From Atopobiaceae bacterium (GTDB lineage: Bacteria; Actinomycetota; Coriobacteriia; Coriobacteriales; Atopobiaceae): DNA of 48,496 nucleotides. The position numbers and the translations under genes were made by a program. Location of the stretch: assembly GCA_030525685.1 (NCBI GenBank), contig JAUNEG010000015.1:1-48496 (forward strand), given 5' to 3'. This document shows, piece after piece, positions 33,633-46,355 of the stretch (position 1 is the stretch's first letter; every line of letters begins with the position of its first letter). Below the pieces are notes generated by a model. It did not search any database and had not been told where the DNA came from. It saw only the letters and a list, made by a program, of their open reading frames with translations.

Positions 33633-34194
33633 GAGAGACCAAGACGCCCGCGTGGCGAGAAGCGAGATAGAGCGAGAGACCGTCCGGCGCGAGTGCGCCG
33701 CGGAGAGCCTCGCCGACCTGCTCGGCGACGTCTCCGCGGCCGGGGACATGGGAGATGGCCTCCGCTCCACGTGGAACGTCGGCAGGGCGTGGTTCTCGGT
33801 CAACGGGGACTACGAGCGCGCCCACACCGTGGGGACCTACGTCGACGACCGCCGCCCCGGCGTCGACCCGGTGCTCGTGGTCTACGTGGACAGCAAGGCG
33901 AGCGAGGTCGACCTCATGGCCCGACGCGAGATCTATCCCGCGCGGCTCGCGACCTGCGGCCTGCGCTTCTCGGAGGTCCGCTTCAAGCTCTCCAAGCAGC
34001 GTTACCTGGACCGCCGCGCGGACGCGCCGCGGCCGGCGCCGTCCCCGAAGGCGCCCCGACCCCTCCCGGAGCTCACCGCGGAGGAGGAGCGTCGTGTGGA
34101 AGAGCTCTGCGCGGGACTTCCCGAGCAGCTGCGCGACAGCGTCTCTCGGGCGATGAGAGTGTCCTACCAAGCACAGAAGCAAGAACATAGCTAA
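33625..34194 (+). CDS. DciA/DUF721-family protein
   Basis: A 189-residue protein starting GTG inside the end of recF. The DUF721 core is visible as DPVLVVYVDSKASEVDLMAR followed by RFSEVRFKLSKQ. Members act as replicative helicase operators in bacteria without DnaC/DnaI-type loaders, which fits this origin cluster. The C-terminal 60 residues are a Pro-rich linker and a helical segment. Confidence 0.82.
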   Translation: MSERDQDARVARSEIERETVRRECAAESLADLLGDVSAAGDMGDGLRSTWNVGRAWFSVNGDYERAHTVGTYVDDRRPGVDPVLVVYVDSKASEVDLMARREIYPARLATCGLRFSEVRFKLSKQRYLDRRADAPRPAPSPKAPRPLPELTAEEERRVEELCAGLPEQLRDSVSRAMRVSYQAQKQEHS

Positions 34195-34328
34195 TTTGTT
34201 GAGAAGGGCCTTAGAAGCCCTCTCACAGCCTCACAACCGCTATCATTGATTGGGTTATGCCTGTTTTGGCATCAGCCCGAGCAAGACAGACGCCTTTTGG
34301 GACAAACCATCGGCGAGAGGATGTGAGC

Positions 34329-36368
<2,040 letters not shown>

Positions 36369-36404
36369 TCTGCCCCTTTGGGACACCAGAGAGAAAGGCC
36401 ACAC

Positions 36405-39155
<2,751 letters not shown>

Positions 39156-39176
39156 CGTCCGCGCAGCGACAAGACC

Positions 39177-39218
39177 GGGCGCCCGCGAGGCCGACACAGC
39201 CTCGCGGGCGCCCCTTTT
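39177..39218 (+). terminator. Intrinsic terminator of gyrA
   Basis: GGGCGCCCGCGAGGC and GCCTCGCGGGCGCCC form a perfect 15-bp stem with a 7-base loop, followed by CTTTT, 22 bases past the gyrA stop. Confidence 0.93.
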
Positions 39219-39249
39219 CTGTCAATTGGGGACGGTCCCCACTTTACAG
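39219..39249. repeat. 31-bp palindromic element with GGGGACGGTCCCC core
   Basis: Begins CTGTCAATTGGGGAC and ends GTCCCCACTTTACAG, an imperfect palindrome. The core resembles that of the elements at 6881-6957. It lies immediately after the gyrA terminator and before the stop of the convergent DUF151 gene. Confidence 0.65.
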
Positions 39250-39256
39250 GCGCGTC

Positions 39257-39787
39257 CTACTCGCTCTTCTCGTCGTGGGTGACGTTGAAGTCCTCGGGCG
39301 AGAGGTTCTCCACGAAGGCGTGGAACTCCTCGAGCTCCGCGGCCTGCTCGTCCTTCTCGACGCCCTGGAAGTCGGGCAGCGCGGCGGTGGCGAGCACCGA
39401 CTCGTCCGCGTAGACGGGGACGCCCGCGCGGACCGCCAGGGCCACCGCGTCGGAGGGGCGCGCGTCCACGAAGACGCGCTCGCCGTCCTCGCGCACGAGC
39501 TCGAGCTGCGCGAAGAAGGTCGTGCCCTGGACGGCCATGACGCGGACGCCCGCGCAGTGCGCGCCGAGCGCGGAGAGCGTCGAGGCCAGCAGGTCGTGCG
39601 TCATCGGGCGTCCGCCGGAGCGCTCGCGGGCGCCCATGGATATGGCCGTTGCCTCGACCTGCCCGATGCGGATGGGCAGCCTGAGCGGGCTCTCGCCCAC
39701 GGGCTCGCGCGTGCGCAGCAGGAGCAGGGACGCAACCGGGCCCCCGCCCACCACGACGCTCTCTATGTCCATCCTTCTCAGCGGCAC
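39257..39787 (-). CDS. DUF151 bifunctional nuclease-like protein
   Basis: A 176-residue protein. Conserved blocks are LPIRIGQVEATAIS, RPMTHDLLASTLSALGA, FFAQLELVREDGERVFVDAR and RPSDAVALAVRAGVPVYADE, typical of the DUF151 family. Plant and mycobacterial members show nuclease activity; the bacterial role is unclear. The GTG at 39787 is preferred for its GGAGG 4 bases upstream; ATG at 39772 has no spacing for a ribosome site. It ends in an acidic tail. Confidence 0.88.
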   Translation of the reverse strand: MPLRRMDIESVVVGGGPVASLLLLRTREPVGESPLRLPIRIGQVEATAISMGARERSGGRPMTHDLLASTLSALGAHCAGVRVMAVQGTTFFAQLELVREDGERVFVDARPSDAVALAVRAGVPVYADESVLATAALPDFQGVEKDEQAAELEEFHAFVENLSPEDFNVTHDEKSE

Positions 39788-39878
39788 GCTTCCTCCGTTT
39801 CCTTGCTCGCCTATCCTACCCATTGTGGGTCGCTTCGCAACAGTTCCCCCGCGTCCGACAAGAAATTGCAAAAAAGCG

Positions 39879-39907
39879 TTGACCCCGTCTCGCGAGCTGT
39901 GTAATAT
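39879..39907 (+). promoter_or_regulatory. Promoter of tRNA-Ile
   Basis: TTGACC (39879-39884), a 17-base spacer and TAATAT (39902-39907), 13 bases before the tRNA. Confidence 0.85.
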
Positions 39908-39920
39908 ATCTCCTTGCGTT

Positions 39921-39997
39921 GGGCCTGTAGCTCAGTTGGTCAGAGCGTCCGGCTGATAACCGGGAGGTCACAAGTTCGAACCTTGTCAGGCCCACCA
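39921..39997 (+). tRNA. tRNA-Ile (anticodon GAT)
   Basis: A 77-base cloverleaf with acceptor GGGCCTG/CAGGCCC, anticodon loop CTGATAA (anticodon GAT), T-loop TTCGAAC and encoded CCA. It stands outside an rRNA operon here. Confidence 0.96.
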
Positions 39998-40006
39998 CTT
40001 CCTGAC

Positions 40007-40055
40007 AATAGTCGCCCCAGCGTTAGCCGAGTCGCCGCTGGGGCGATTATTCTTT
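40007..40055 (+). terminator. Terminator-like hairpin between tRNA-Ile and tRNA-Ala
   Basis: AATAGTCGCCCCAGC and GCTGGGGCGATTATT form a 15-bp stem with one G-U pair, followed by CTTTT. tRNA-Ala begins 3 bases after this tract. Confidence 0.75.
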
Positions 40056-40058
40056 TCC

Positions 40059-40134
40059 GGGGACGTAGCTCAGCTGGGAGAGCGCGGGCTTTGCAAGCCT
40101 GAGGTCGTGGGTTCGATCCCCATCGTCTCCACCA
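40059..40134 (+). tRNA. tRNA-Ala (anticodon TGC)
   Basis: A 76-base cloverleaf with acceptor GGGGACG/CGTCTCC (one G-U), anticodon loop TTTGCAA (anticodon TGC), T-loop TTCGATC and encoded CCA. A possible weak promoter (TTAGCC at 40023, GATTAT at 40045) overlaps the preceding hairpin. Confidence 0.96.
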
Positions 40135-40143
40135 GAAGGACGC

Positions 40144-40177
40144 GGGTCGTCGGGCTTCTCGCCCGGCGGCCCTTTTT
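40144..40177 (+). terminator. Intrinsic terminator of tRNA-Ala
   Basis: GGGTCGTCGGGC and GCCCGGCGGCCC pair over 12 positions (two G-U) with a 5-base loop, followed by TTTTT. Confidence 0.88.
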
Positions 40178-40214
40178 GCTGGCGCCGGGCCACCTTGGCG
40201 CCAGGCCAACCAAG

Positions 40215-40287
40215 TAACGGGCAAAATTCGAATTCGTCGAGAAAACCAACTGCGGATATACAAACAGAAATCGAATTTTGCCCGTTA
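40215..40287. repeat. 73-bp element with perfect 17-bp terminal inverted repeats
   Basis: TAACGGGCAAAATTCGA at 40215-40231 is the exact reverse complement of TCGAATTTTGCCCGTTA at 40271-40287. The 39-base centre is AT-rich and unlike the flanks. A further hairpin CTGGCGCC/GGCGCCAG lies just left at 40179-40204. It resembles a MITE or REP-type element. Confidence 0.75.
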
Positions 40288-40315
40288 ATCTGACGGTTCG
40301 GCGGCGCGCCGCGGG

Positions 40316-40504
40316 CTACTCCTCGTCGTCGCCGAAGAGGTCCCAGTCGCCCTCGGTCTTCTCGTGATTGAAGTAGCGCCGCTTGGTCTTGCGCTCCATG
40401 AGCAGGGCGATGATCAGGCAGAGCACGGCGCCGCCCGCTATCAGGCAGATGACGCCGACCTTGTCGTTGAACAGCCACGTGAAGAAATCAGCGATTGCCT
40501 GCAT
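40316..40504 (-). CDS. Small membrane protein with one span, function unknown
   Basis: A 62-residue protein starting MQAIADFFTWLFNDKVGVIC, with one span (GVICLIAGGAVLCLIIALLM), then a basic stretch (ERKTKRRYFNHEK) and a very acidic end (EGDWDLFGDDEE). GGGAGG lies 5 bases before the ATG. It is divergent from serS. No family recognised. Confidence 0.72.
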   Translation of the reverse strand: MQAIADFFTWLFNDKVGVICLIAGGAVLCLIIALLMERKTKRRYFNHEKTEGDWDLFGDDEE

Positions 40505-40538
40505 GGGTGCCTCCCGGGGGCGTCGTTTTCCGTGCGCA

Positions 40539-40552
40539 CAAGTATATACTTG
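40539..40552. promoter_or_regulatory. Palindrome with back-to-back -10 hexamers between the small membrane gene and serS
   Basis: CAAGTATATACTTG is a perfect 14-bp palindrome containing TATACT on both strands, about 55 bases before serS and 35 before the small gene. It may serve as a divergent promoter or operator; -35 elements are weak. Confidence 0.45.
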
Positions 40553-40606
40553 GAGCGCTGCCGGGCGAGCGCCCGCGGCAACAGGCAACCAGAGGCAGGA
40601 GTGAAG

Positions 40607-41890
40607 ATGCTCGACATCAAGTTCGTCCGCGAGAACCCCGACGCAGTTGACAAGGCCTGCGCGTCCCGTCAGAACGCGCACTGGGACCGCGAGAAGTTCT
40701 TCGAGCTGGACGAGCAGCGCCGCTCCGTGATCGTCGAGGTCGAGGCGCTTCAGGCCGAGCGCAACGCCGTCTCCAAGGAGATCGGCCAGCTCATGCGCGA
40801 GGGCAAGCGCGACGAGGCCGAGGCCGCAAAGGCCAAGGTCGCCGCCAACAAGGAGCGCATCGCCGAGCTCGACGACAAGCGCGACGGGGTGGAGCACGCC
40901 CTCTTCGACCTGGTCGCCGCTATCCCCAACATCCCCGACGCGAGCACGCCCTACGGTCGCGACGACTCCGACAACCCCGAGGTTCGCCGCTGGGGCACCC
41001 CGCGCGAGTTCGACTTCGAGCCCAAGGCGCACTGGGACCTGGGCCCCGCCACGGGCATGATTGACTTCGATCGCGGCGTGAAGCTCGCCGGCGCCCGCTT
41101 CTACCTGCTGGGCGGCAGGGGCGCCCGCATGGAGCGCGCCCTGATCAACTACTTCCTCGAGAAGCACGCCGCGGCGGGCTTCAAGGAGTTCTGGTCCCCG
41201 GTCATCACCAACAAGGAGACCCTCTTCGGCACGGGTCAGCTGCCCAAGTTCGAGGACGACCTGTACCACGTGAACCCCGACCTCTACCTCATCCCCACCG
41301 CCGAGGTCATGCTCACCAACATCCACCGCGACGAGGTGCTCGACGCCGCCCAGCTGCCGCTGTGGTACACCGCCTTCACGCCGTGCTTCCGCGAGGAGGC
41401 GGGCTCTGCCGGACGCGACACGCGCGGCATCATTCGCGTGCACCAGTTCGACAAGGTCGAGATGGTCAAGTTCGCCAAGCCCGAGGACTCGATGAACCAG
41501 CTGGAGAGCATGGTCGCCGAGGCCGAGGCCTGCCTGCAGGAGCTGGGCCTGCCCTACCACGTGGTGAGCCTGTGCACGGGCGACCTGGGCTTCTCGGCCT
41601 GCAAGTGCTACGACCTCGAGGTGTGGCTGCCCAGCTACAACGCCTACAAGGAGATTTCCTCCTGCTCCAACTGCTGGGACTTCCAGGCCCGCCGCGCCAA
41701 CATCCGCTACAAGGACCCGGCGGAGTTCAAGGGCACGCGCTACGTGCACACGCTCAACGGCTCCGGCCTGGCGGTGGGCCGCACGATGGCCGCGATCATG
41801 GAGAACTACCAGAACGCGGACGGCTCCATCACCGTGCCCGAGGCGCTGCGCCCCTACATGGGCGGCATCGAGGTCATCAGGCCCGAGTAG
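40607..41890 (+). CDS. serS: Seryl-tRNA synthetase
   Basis: A 427-residue class II synthetase. An N-terminal antiparallel coiled coil (about 30-110) contacts the long arm of tRNA-Ser. The catalytic core shows TAEVMLTN, motif 2 CFREEAGSAGRDTRGIIRVH and motif 3 SGLAVGRTMAAIMEN. The ATG at 40607 has AGGAG 5 bases upstream. No T-box is visible in the 100-base leader. tRNA-Ser(GCT) is encoded at 42597-42688. Confidence 0.97.
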   Translation: MLDIKFVRENPDAVDKACASRQNAHWDREKFFELDEQRRSVIVEVEALQAERNAVSKEIGQLMREGKRDEAEAAKAKVAANKERIAELDDKRDGVEHALFDLVAAIPNIPDASTPYGRDDSDNPEVRRWGTPREFDFEPKAHWDLGPATGMIDFDRGVKLAGARFYLLGGRGARMERALINYFLEKHAAAGFKEFWSPVITNKETLFGTGQLPKFEDDLYHVNPDLYLIPTAEVMLTNIHRDEVLDAAQLPLWYTAFTPCFREEAGSAGRDTRGIIRVHQFDKVEMVKFAKPEDSMNQLESMVAEAEACLQELGLPYHVVSLCTGDLGFSACKCYDLEVWLPSYNAYKEISSCSNCWDFQARRANIRYKDPAEFKGTRYVHTLNGSGLAVGRTMAAIMENYQNADGSITVPEALRPYMGGIEVIRPE

Positions 41891-41923
41891 CCGCTCGCCG
41901 AGAGTCTGCGGGGGCAAGCGGTA

Positions 41924-41958
41924 GAACACTTGTTCGTATCATACGAATATGGTTTACT
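41924..41958 (+). promoter_or_regulatory. Promoter with LexA-box-like and palindromic operator sequences
   Basis: TTGTTC (41930-41935), a 17-base spacer and TTTACT (41953-41958) form a promoter. GAACACTTGTTC (41924-41935), similar to the Gram-positive LexA box, covers the -35, and TTCGTATCATACGAA (41933-41947), a 15-bp palindrome, fills the spacer. The arrangement suggests repression. Confidence 0.5.
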
Positions 41959-41992
41959 CTCGTCAGGCGGATTCTCGGGAGAGGAGAGCGTG

Positions 41993-42352
41993 ATGAGGGT
42001 GCAAGAGGTCGCGCGCTTTGAGAGCGCGGGGGACGTCCGGACGGTCAGCCTTGTTCAGGGTGATGACGGCCTGCTGGAGGTGCGCGAGCTCCGCGAGGGG
42101 CCGTCCGCGGTCGCCGTGTATGGTGAGAGCGAGCACAGCCTGCGCGCCCTCTTCGCCCCGGAGGCGGTCCCGGGGCTGCTCGGCGCCATGGCGGAGGAGG
42201 GGGTCACCTCGGTAGCCGACTACCTTGCCTCTGAGGACCGTGACATCGTCGACCTCATGGACCTGTGCGACCTCCTCGGCGTCGCGTATTCGTTCGTGGG
42301 GATCGGCGAGAAGGGCGACATCCAGTACCGTCCGGCGCGCCGGCGGTCCTGA
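41993..42352 (+). CDS. Hypothetical protein, 119 residues
   Basis: Starts MRVQEVARFESAGDVRTVSL with GGAG 6 bases before the ATG. It is acidic, soluble and has no membrane span or recognised motif; the middle (HSLRALFAPEAVPGLLGAMA) is helical and the end basic (QYRPARRRS). The codon use looks native. The promoter at 41924-41958 carries an SOS-like box, so it could be stress controlled. I assign no function. Confidence 0.7.
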   Translation: MRVQEVARFESAGDVRTVSLVQGDDGLLEVRELREGPSAVAVYGESEHSLRALFAPEAVPGLLGAMAEEGVTSVADYLASEDRDIVDLMDLCDLLGVAYSFVGIGEKGDIQYRPARRRS

Positions 42353-42358
42353 GTAAGC

Positions 42359-42382
42359 AAAAGGGGCTCCCGAAGGAGCCCC
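42359..42382 (-). terminator. Terminator of tRNA-Arg(ACG), also positioned after the hypothetical gene
   Basis: GGGGCTCC and GGAGCCCC form a perfect 8-bp stem with a tetraloop. On the minus strand it is followed by TTTTGCTT. On the plus strand it lies 10 bases after the hypothetical gene stop, so it may work in both directions. Confidence 0.85.
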
Positions 42383-42392
42383 TTGACTTGCG

Positions 42393-42469
42393 TGGTGCGG
42401 CGTATAGGATTCGAACCTATGACGCCCTGATTCGTAGTCAGGTCCTCTATCCAGCTGAGGTAACGCCGC
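42393..42469 (-). tRNA. tRNA-Arg (anticodon ACG)
   Basis: A 77-base cloverleaf with acceptor GCGGCGT/ACGCCGC, anticodon stem CCTGA/TCAGG, loop CTACGAA (anticodon ACG, read as ICG after deamination), T-loop TTCGAAT and encoded CCA. Confidence 0.96.
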
Positions 42470-42551
42470 GTGCAGTTGGTAATACTGCCACGGCGCCAGA
42501 GGCAAGTCAAGGGAAAAAGGGAAAAGTGTCGGAGTTGTGGTGCCGGCGCAC

Positions 42552-42586
42552 AAAAAGGCCCGCCGCGCGCGGTGGCGGGGCGGGCC
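42552..42586 (-). terminator. Intrinsic terminator of tRNA-Ser
   Basis: On the minus strand GGCCCGCC and GGCGGGCC pair across a 14-base loop and are followed by TTTTT, 10 bases after the tRNA. Confidence 0.82.
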
Positions 42587-42596
42587 CAGTGCGTTC

Positions 42597-42688
42597 TGGC
42601 GGAGAGCTGGGGATTCGAACCCCAGATAGGATTTGCATCCTATACTCGCTTAGCAGGCGAGCACCTTCGGCCTCTCGGTCAGCTCTCC
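42597..42688 (-). tRNA. tRNA-Ser (anticodon GCT)
   Basis: A 92-base tRNA with acceptor GGAGAGC/GCTCTCC, anticodon stem CTCGC/GCGAG, loop CTGCTAA (anticodon GCT), a long variable arm (TATAGGATGCAAATCCTAT region), T-loop TTCGAAT and encoded CCA. Confidence 0.96.
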
Positions 42689-42759
42689 GTGAGCGGTGCC
42701 TGTGCATCATACCGCACAACGGCTGCGCCCACAACTTCTCCGGCTCGAGGCTGCCGGCG

Positions 42760-43749
42760 CTACGCCCGCGAGAAGAGCACGTCGAGAAACGCCTTGTCCA
42801 CGACGATGTCGTCGTGTCGCAGGCGAGGCCAGGAGAACCCGTCGAGCAGCTCGTCCGGGCGACCTTCCCATCCGGGCTCGGCAAGGCCCGCCGCCGAGGC
42901 GAGAAGCCCCACGACGCGCTCCGCCGACACCCCGCTTTCGCGAATGAAGCCGAGGTCAAGGTCCTTCTCGCGCTTTGAGAGGCGTCGCCCGTCCGGAGCG
43001 GCGAGCAACGGCACGTGCCCGTACTGCGGCGCCGCGTGGCCGAGAAGCCCGCCCAGATAGATCTGACGCGCGCACGAGCCAAGGAGGTCGCGCCCCCTCA
43101 CCACCTGCGTGACGCCCATGAGGGCGTCGTCCACCACGACGGCGAGTTGGTAGGCCACCACGCCGTCGCTGCGACGCACGAGAAAGTCACCGCATTCGCG
43201 CGAGAGCACCTCGCGGCGCGGACCGTAGGCGAGGTCGCTGAACTCGATTGTCCCGGCGGGGTCGTCCGCGTCCGGCACGCGCAGGCGCGTCGCGGGCGGG
43301 CGCTCGGCCGAACGCCGGGCGACCTCGTCCGCCGAGAGGCCGCGGCATGTCCCCGCGTAGACGGGCGTGCCGTCGGAGGCGTGCGGCGCGGTCGCCGCGT
43401 GCAGCTCCGCGCGCGAGCAGAAGCAGGGGTAGGTGACGCCGGCCGCCCCAAGGCGGGCGATGGCCTCGTCGTAGAGCTCGCCGCGCTCGCTCTGCCAGAA
43501 GGGTCCCTCGTCCCAGTCGAGGCCCAGCCAGCACAGGTCGTCCATCAGGAGCTCCGCGTGCTCGCGGCTCGCGGCTCGCGGGTCCAGGTCCTCGACGCGC
43601 ATCACCATCTCGCCTCCGGCGGCGCGCACGGAGAGCCAGGCCACGAGCGCGGCGAAGGCGTTGCCCAGATGCATGCGCCCCGAGGGGGTCGGCGCAAACC
43701 TTCCGCGCACCGCGGGTCCGCTACAGGAGCTGCTCGTAGACGTAGACAT
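42760..43749 (-). CDS. gluQ: Glutamyl-Q tRNA(Asp) synthetase
   Basis: A 329-residue GluRS-like protein without an anticodon-binding domain. The HIGH-type motif is PTPSGRMHLGNAFAAL and the KMSKS-type loop is RRLSKREKD. Cys residues in CFCSRAEL and the later YAGTCR fit the zinc site. GluQ attaches glutamate to queuosine of tRNA-Asp. At 329 residues it is a little longer than usual; a short truncated GluRS is the alternative. The ATG at 43749 overlaps the end of the GNAT gene by 29 bases, so the two are probably coupled. Confidence 0.87.
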   Translation of the reverse strand: MSTSTSSSCSGPAVRGRFAPTPSGRMHLGNAFAALVAWLSVRAAGGEMVMRVEDLDPRAASREHAELLMDDLCWLGLDWDEGPFWQSERGELYDEAIARLGAAGVTYPCFCSRAELHAATAPHASDGTPVYAGTCRGLSADEVARRSAERPPATRLRVPDADDPAGTIEFSDLAYGPRREVLSRECGDFLVRRSDGVVAYQLAVVVDDALMGVTQVVRGRDLLGSCARQIYLGGLLGHAAPQYGHVPLLAAPDGRRLSKREKDLDLGFIRESGVSAERVVGLLASAAGLAEPGWEGRPDELLDGFSWPRLRHDDIVVDKAFLDVLFSRA

Positions 43750-44371
43750 AGAACTCGTCCGTCTCGGGGTCGACGCCCGGCCAGTACGCGCGAGAGCGTC
43801 GTCGCATGGCCCGGGTGAGCCCCTTGTGCTCGTAGAAGCCGACGTCGCAGCTGTCGTCGGTGAGCAGGTGGTAGCCGGCGGCGCCCGCCTCGCGCAGGTG
43901 CTCGAGCGCGGCCGAGAAGAGCCTCCCGCCGAGCCCCATGCCCTTGGCGTCCGGGGAGACGATCAGCAGCTTCACCGTGGCGTCGGCCCCGGCGGGGGCC
44001 CCTGCGGCGTACTCGCGCTCGAGCTCCGCCTCCTCGCGCACGCCGTCCATCTCAACGCGCACGGCCTCTGCGAGCTGCGGGTCCTTCTCGGCAGCTCGCG
44101 TGAGGTGCGCCTCGAGCTCGGCCCAGCCGGTGCCGCCCTCGGGCTCGTCCCCGCGCTCGGCGAGAAGGACCATGCCCAGGACCTCGCCCTCGCGCTCGAC
44201 CAGGAGCGACCACGTTGCCTGCGAGAGGTAGTGCGCAAGCTCGATCTGGCTTGCCGCCCGCTGCGCCGCCTCGTCGAACTCCGGGAGCCACGTGCGTCCC
44301 ATGAGCTGCGCGACGCCCTCGAAGTCCTCCGGCGCGAAGGCGCGCCACGTCAACTTTTTAGTCTCCGCCAT
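43721..44371 (-). CDS. GNAT-family N-acetyltransferase
   Basis: A 216-residue protein. It starts MAETKKLTWRAFAPEDFEGV; the acetyl-CoA site appears as LIVSPDAKGMGLGGRLFSAA and the end (VGFYEHKGLTRAMR) is typical of GNAT proteins. A variable insert lies in the middle (residues 80-130). GGAGG 5 bases before the ATG at 44371 supports the start. The substrate is unknown. It diverges from purH. Confidence 0.87.
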   Translation of the reverse strand: MAETKKLTWRAFAPEDFEGVAQLMGRTWLPEFDEAAQRAASQIELAHYLSQATWSLLVEREGEVLGMVLLAERGDEPEGGTGWAELEAHLTRAAEKDPQLAEAVRVEMDGVREEAELEREYAAGAPAGADATVKLLIVSPDAKGMGLGGRLFSAALEHLREAGAAGYHLLTDDSCDVGFYEHKGLTRAMRRRSRAYWPGVDPETDEFYVYVYEQLL

Positions 44372-44399
44372 GTTGTCCTCCATCTGCGGTATCGTAGAC

Positions 44400-44422
44400 A
44401 CGACGGTACAACATGTCGTCGT
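44400..44422. promoter_or_regulatory. Inverted repeat between GNAT gene and purH
   Basis: ACGACG (44400-44405) and CGTCGT (44417-44422) flank an 11-base centre in the 69-base divergent gap. It could be an operator for purH, but the match is short. Confidence 0.3.
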
Positions 44423-44440
44423 CAAACCCAAGGAGGGGCC

Positions 44441-46078
44441 ATGGCAGACACTCCCATCAAGCGGGCGCTCGTCTCCGTCACGGACAAGACGGGCGTCGTG
44501 GACTTCGTCAAGGCGCTCGAGGACGAGTTCGGCGTCGAGGTGATCTCCACCGGCGGCACCGCGCGCGTGCTCGAGGAGGCCGGCGTCCGCGTCGTTCCCA
44601 TCGAGCAGTACACGGGCTTCCCCGAGATGATGGACGGCCGCGTCAAGACGCTGCACCCCAAGGTCCACGGCGGCCTGCTCGCTCGTCGCGACAACCCGGC
44701 CCACATGGCCGAGGCCGCCGAGCACGGCATCGGCATGATCGACCTCGTGGTCGTGAACCTCTACGAGTTTGAGAAGACCGTGGCCAACCCCGAGGTCACC
44801 TTCGACGACGCGATCGAGCACATCGACATCGGCGGCCCCTCCATGCTGCGCTCCGCGGCCAAGAACGCCGACTCCGTGACCGTGGTCTCCGACCCGGACG
44901 ACTACGACGAGGTCCTGGACACCATGCGCGCCACGGGTGGCTGCACCACGCTGGAGCTGCGTCGCTACCTGCAGCTCAAGGTCTACGAGACCACGGCCTG
45001 CTACGACGCGGCCATCGCCAACTGGCTGGCGGACCGCTACGACGAGGACTTCCCCGAGGAGCTCGAGGACGACGAGGAGGCCCCCGCCACACCGGACGAG
45101 CTGGGCGTCTACCTGGAGAAGGTCGACGACCTGCGCTACGGCGAGAACCCCCAGCAGACGGCCGCCGTCTACCGCTTCGCGGACGACTTCGCCGAGCTGG
45201 GTTCCTCCGAGTACCCGCTCGTGGGCGCCGAGCAGCTCCAGGGCAAGCCGCTCTCCTACAACAACTACCTGGACGCGGATGCCGCCTGGAACCTCGTGCG
45301 CGAGTTCGACGGCCCCGCCTGCGTGATCCTCAAGCACCAGAACCCCTGCGGCTCCGCCGTGGCCGACGACGTCACCACCGCCTATGACCGCGCCTTCGCG
45401 TGCGACCCCAAGAGCGCCTTCGGCGGCGTCATCGCCTGCAACCGCGAGGTGCCCTTTGAGCTCGCGGAGCACGCCTTCGACGAGAACGGCCAGTTCGTTG
45501 AGGTCATCATCGCCCCGAGCTACACCCCCGAGTCGATCGAGCGCATGGCCAAGCGCCCCAACCTGCGCGTGCTGGCCACCGGCGGCGTGGGCGCCCACGC
45601 CGAGTACGAGCTGCGCTCCATCGACGGCGGCGTGCTGCTGCAGAACGTCGACTCCGTCTCCGAGGACCCGGCGACCTTCACCTGCCCGACGGAGCGCAAG
45701 CCCACGCCGGAGGAGATGGACGAGCTCATGTTCGCCTGGCGCGTCTGCAAGGGCGTCAAGTCCAACGCGATCCTGGTCTCCAAGGGCAAGGCCGGTATCG
45801 GCATGGGCCCGGGCCAGCCCAACCGCGTCGACTCCGCGCTGCTCGCCTGCGAGCGCGCCGACGAGGCCTGCGAGCGCATGGGCGTCGAGAAGGGCGGCTA
45901 CGCCTGCGCGTCCGATGCCTTCTTCCCGTTCCGCGACAATGTGGACGTGCTCGCCGAGCACGGCGTGACCTGCATCATCCAGCCCGGCGGCTCCAAGCGC
46001 GACGACGACTCCATCGCCGCCTGCAACGAGCACGGCATCGCGATGGTCTTCACCGGCAACCGCCACTTCCGCCACTAG
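44441..46078 (+). CDS. purH: Bifunctional AICAR transformylase/IMP cyclohydrolase
   Basis: A 545-residue enzyme for the last two steps of IMP synthesis. The N-terminal MGS-like cyclohydrolase domain ([45 protein letters not shown]) is followed by the transformylase domain with the KHQNPCGSA motif that carries the catalytic Lys and His. It ends in the typical [16 protein letters not shown] precedes the ATG. An acidic linker of about 15 residues ([12 protein letters not shown]) joins the domains. Confidence 0.97.
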   Translation: MADTPIKRALVSVTDKTGVVDFVKALEDEFGVEVISTGGTARVLEEAGVRVVPIEQYTGFPEMMDGRVKTLHPKVHGGLLARRDNPAHMAEAAEHGIGMIDLVVVNLYEFEKTVANPEVTFDDAIEHIDIGGPSMLRSAAKNADSVTVVSDPDDYDEVLDTMRATGGCTTLELRRYLQLKVYETTACYDAAIANWLADRYDEDFPEELEDDEEAPATPDELGVYLEKVDDLRYGENPQQTAAVYRFADDFAELGSSEYPLVGAEQLQGKPLSYNNYLDADAAWNLVREFDGPACVILKHQNPCGSAVADDVTTAYDRAFACDPKSAFGGVIACNREVPFELAEHAFDENGQFVEVIIAPSYTPESIERMAKRPNLRVLATGGVGAHAEYELRSIDGGVLLQNVDSVSEDPATFTCPTERKPTPEEMDELMFAWRVCKGVKSNAILVSKGKAGIGMGPGQPNRVDSALLACERADEACERMGVEKGGYACASDAFFPFRDNVDVLAEHGVTCIIQPGGSKRDDDSIAACNEHGIAMVFTGNRHFRH

Positions 46079-46101
46079 GGCTCGCGCTTCTCGCCCGTCT
46101 C

Positions 46102-46136
46102 CGCGCCCCGGCCGGCCCCGCGCCCGCCGGGGCGCG
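46102..46136 (+). terminator. GC-rich hairpin after purH, possible terminator
   Basis: CGCGCCCCGGC and GCCGGGGCGCG form a perfect 11-bp stem 24 bases after the purH stop, without a U-tract. The remaining gap to 46355 (about 220 bases) shows no gene. Confidence 0.4.
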
Positions 46137-46355
46137 TCGCGTCTCGGCCCGCGCCGACCCGACCCACACGCCGCTCGCGTCTCGTTCGCCGTCACGACAA
46201 GACAGTGACGACTTTTGCGCGCTGCGCGAGGAGGTCGGCTGTCGCGGGACGTAGAACCTGTCACCGTCGGAGGGTCGGCGGAGCGGGCCGGCGGCGAGGG
46301 TTCGCCGCATGCCCACCGCCGGCGTAGAATGTGTGGTCTGCGGAGGGGAGGACGG

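Noticed and set aside
40505..40606. T-box riboswitch ahead of serS
   Set aside because: No T-box sequence or specifier-loop structure is visible in the short leader.
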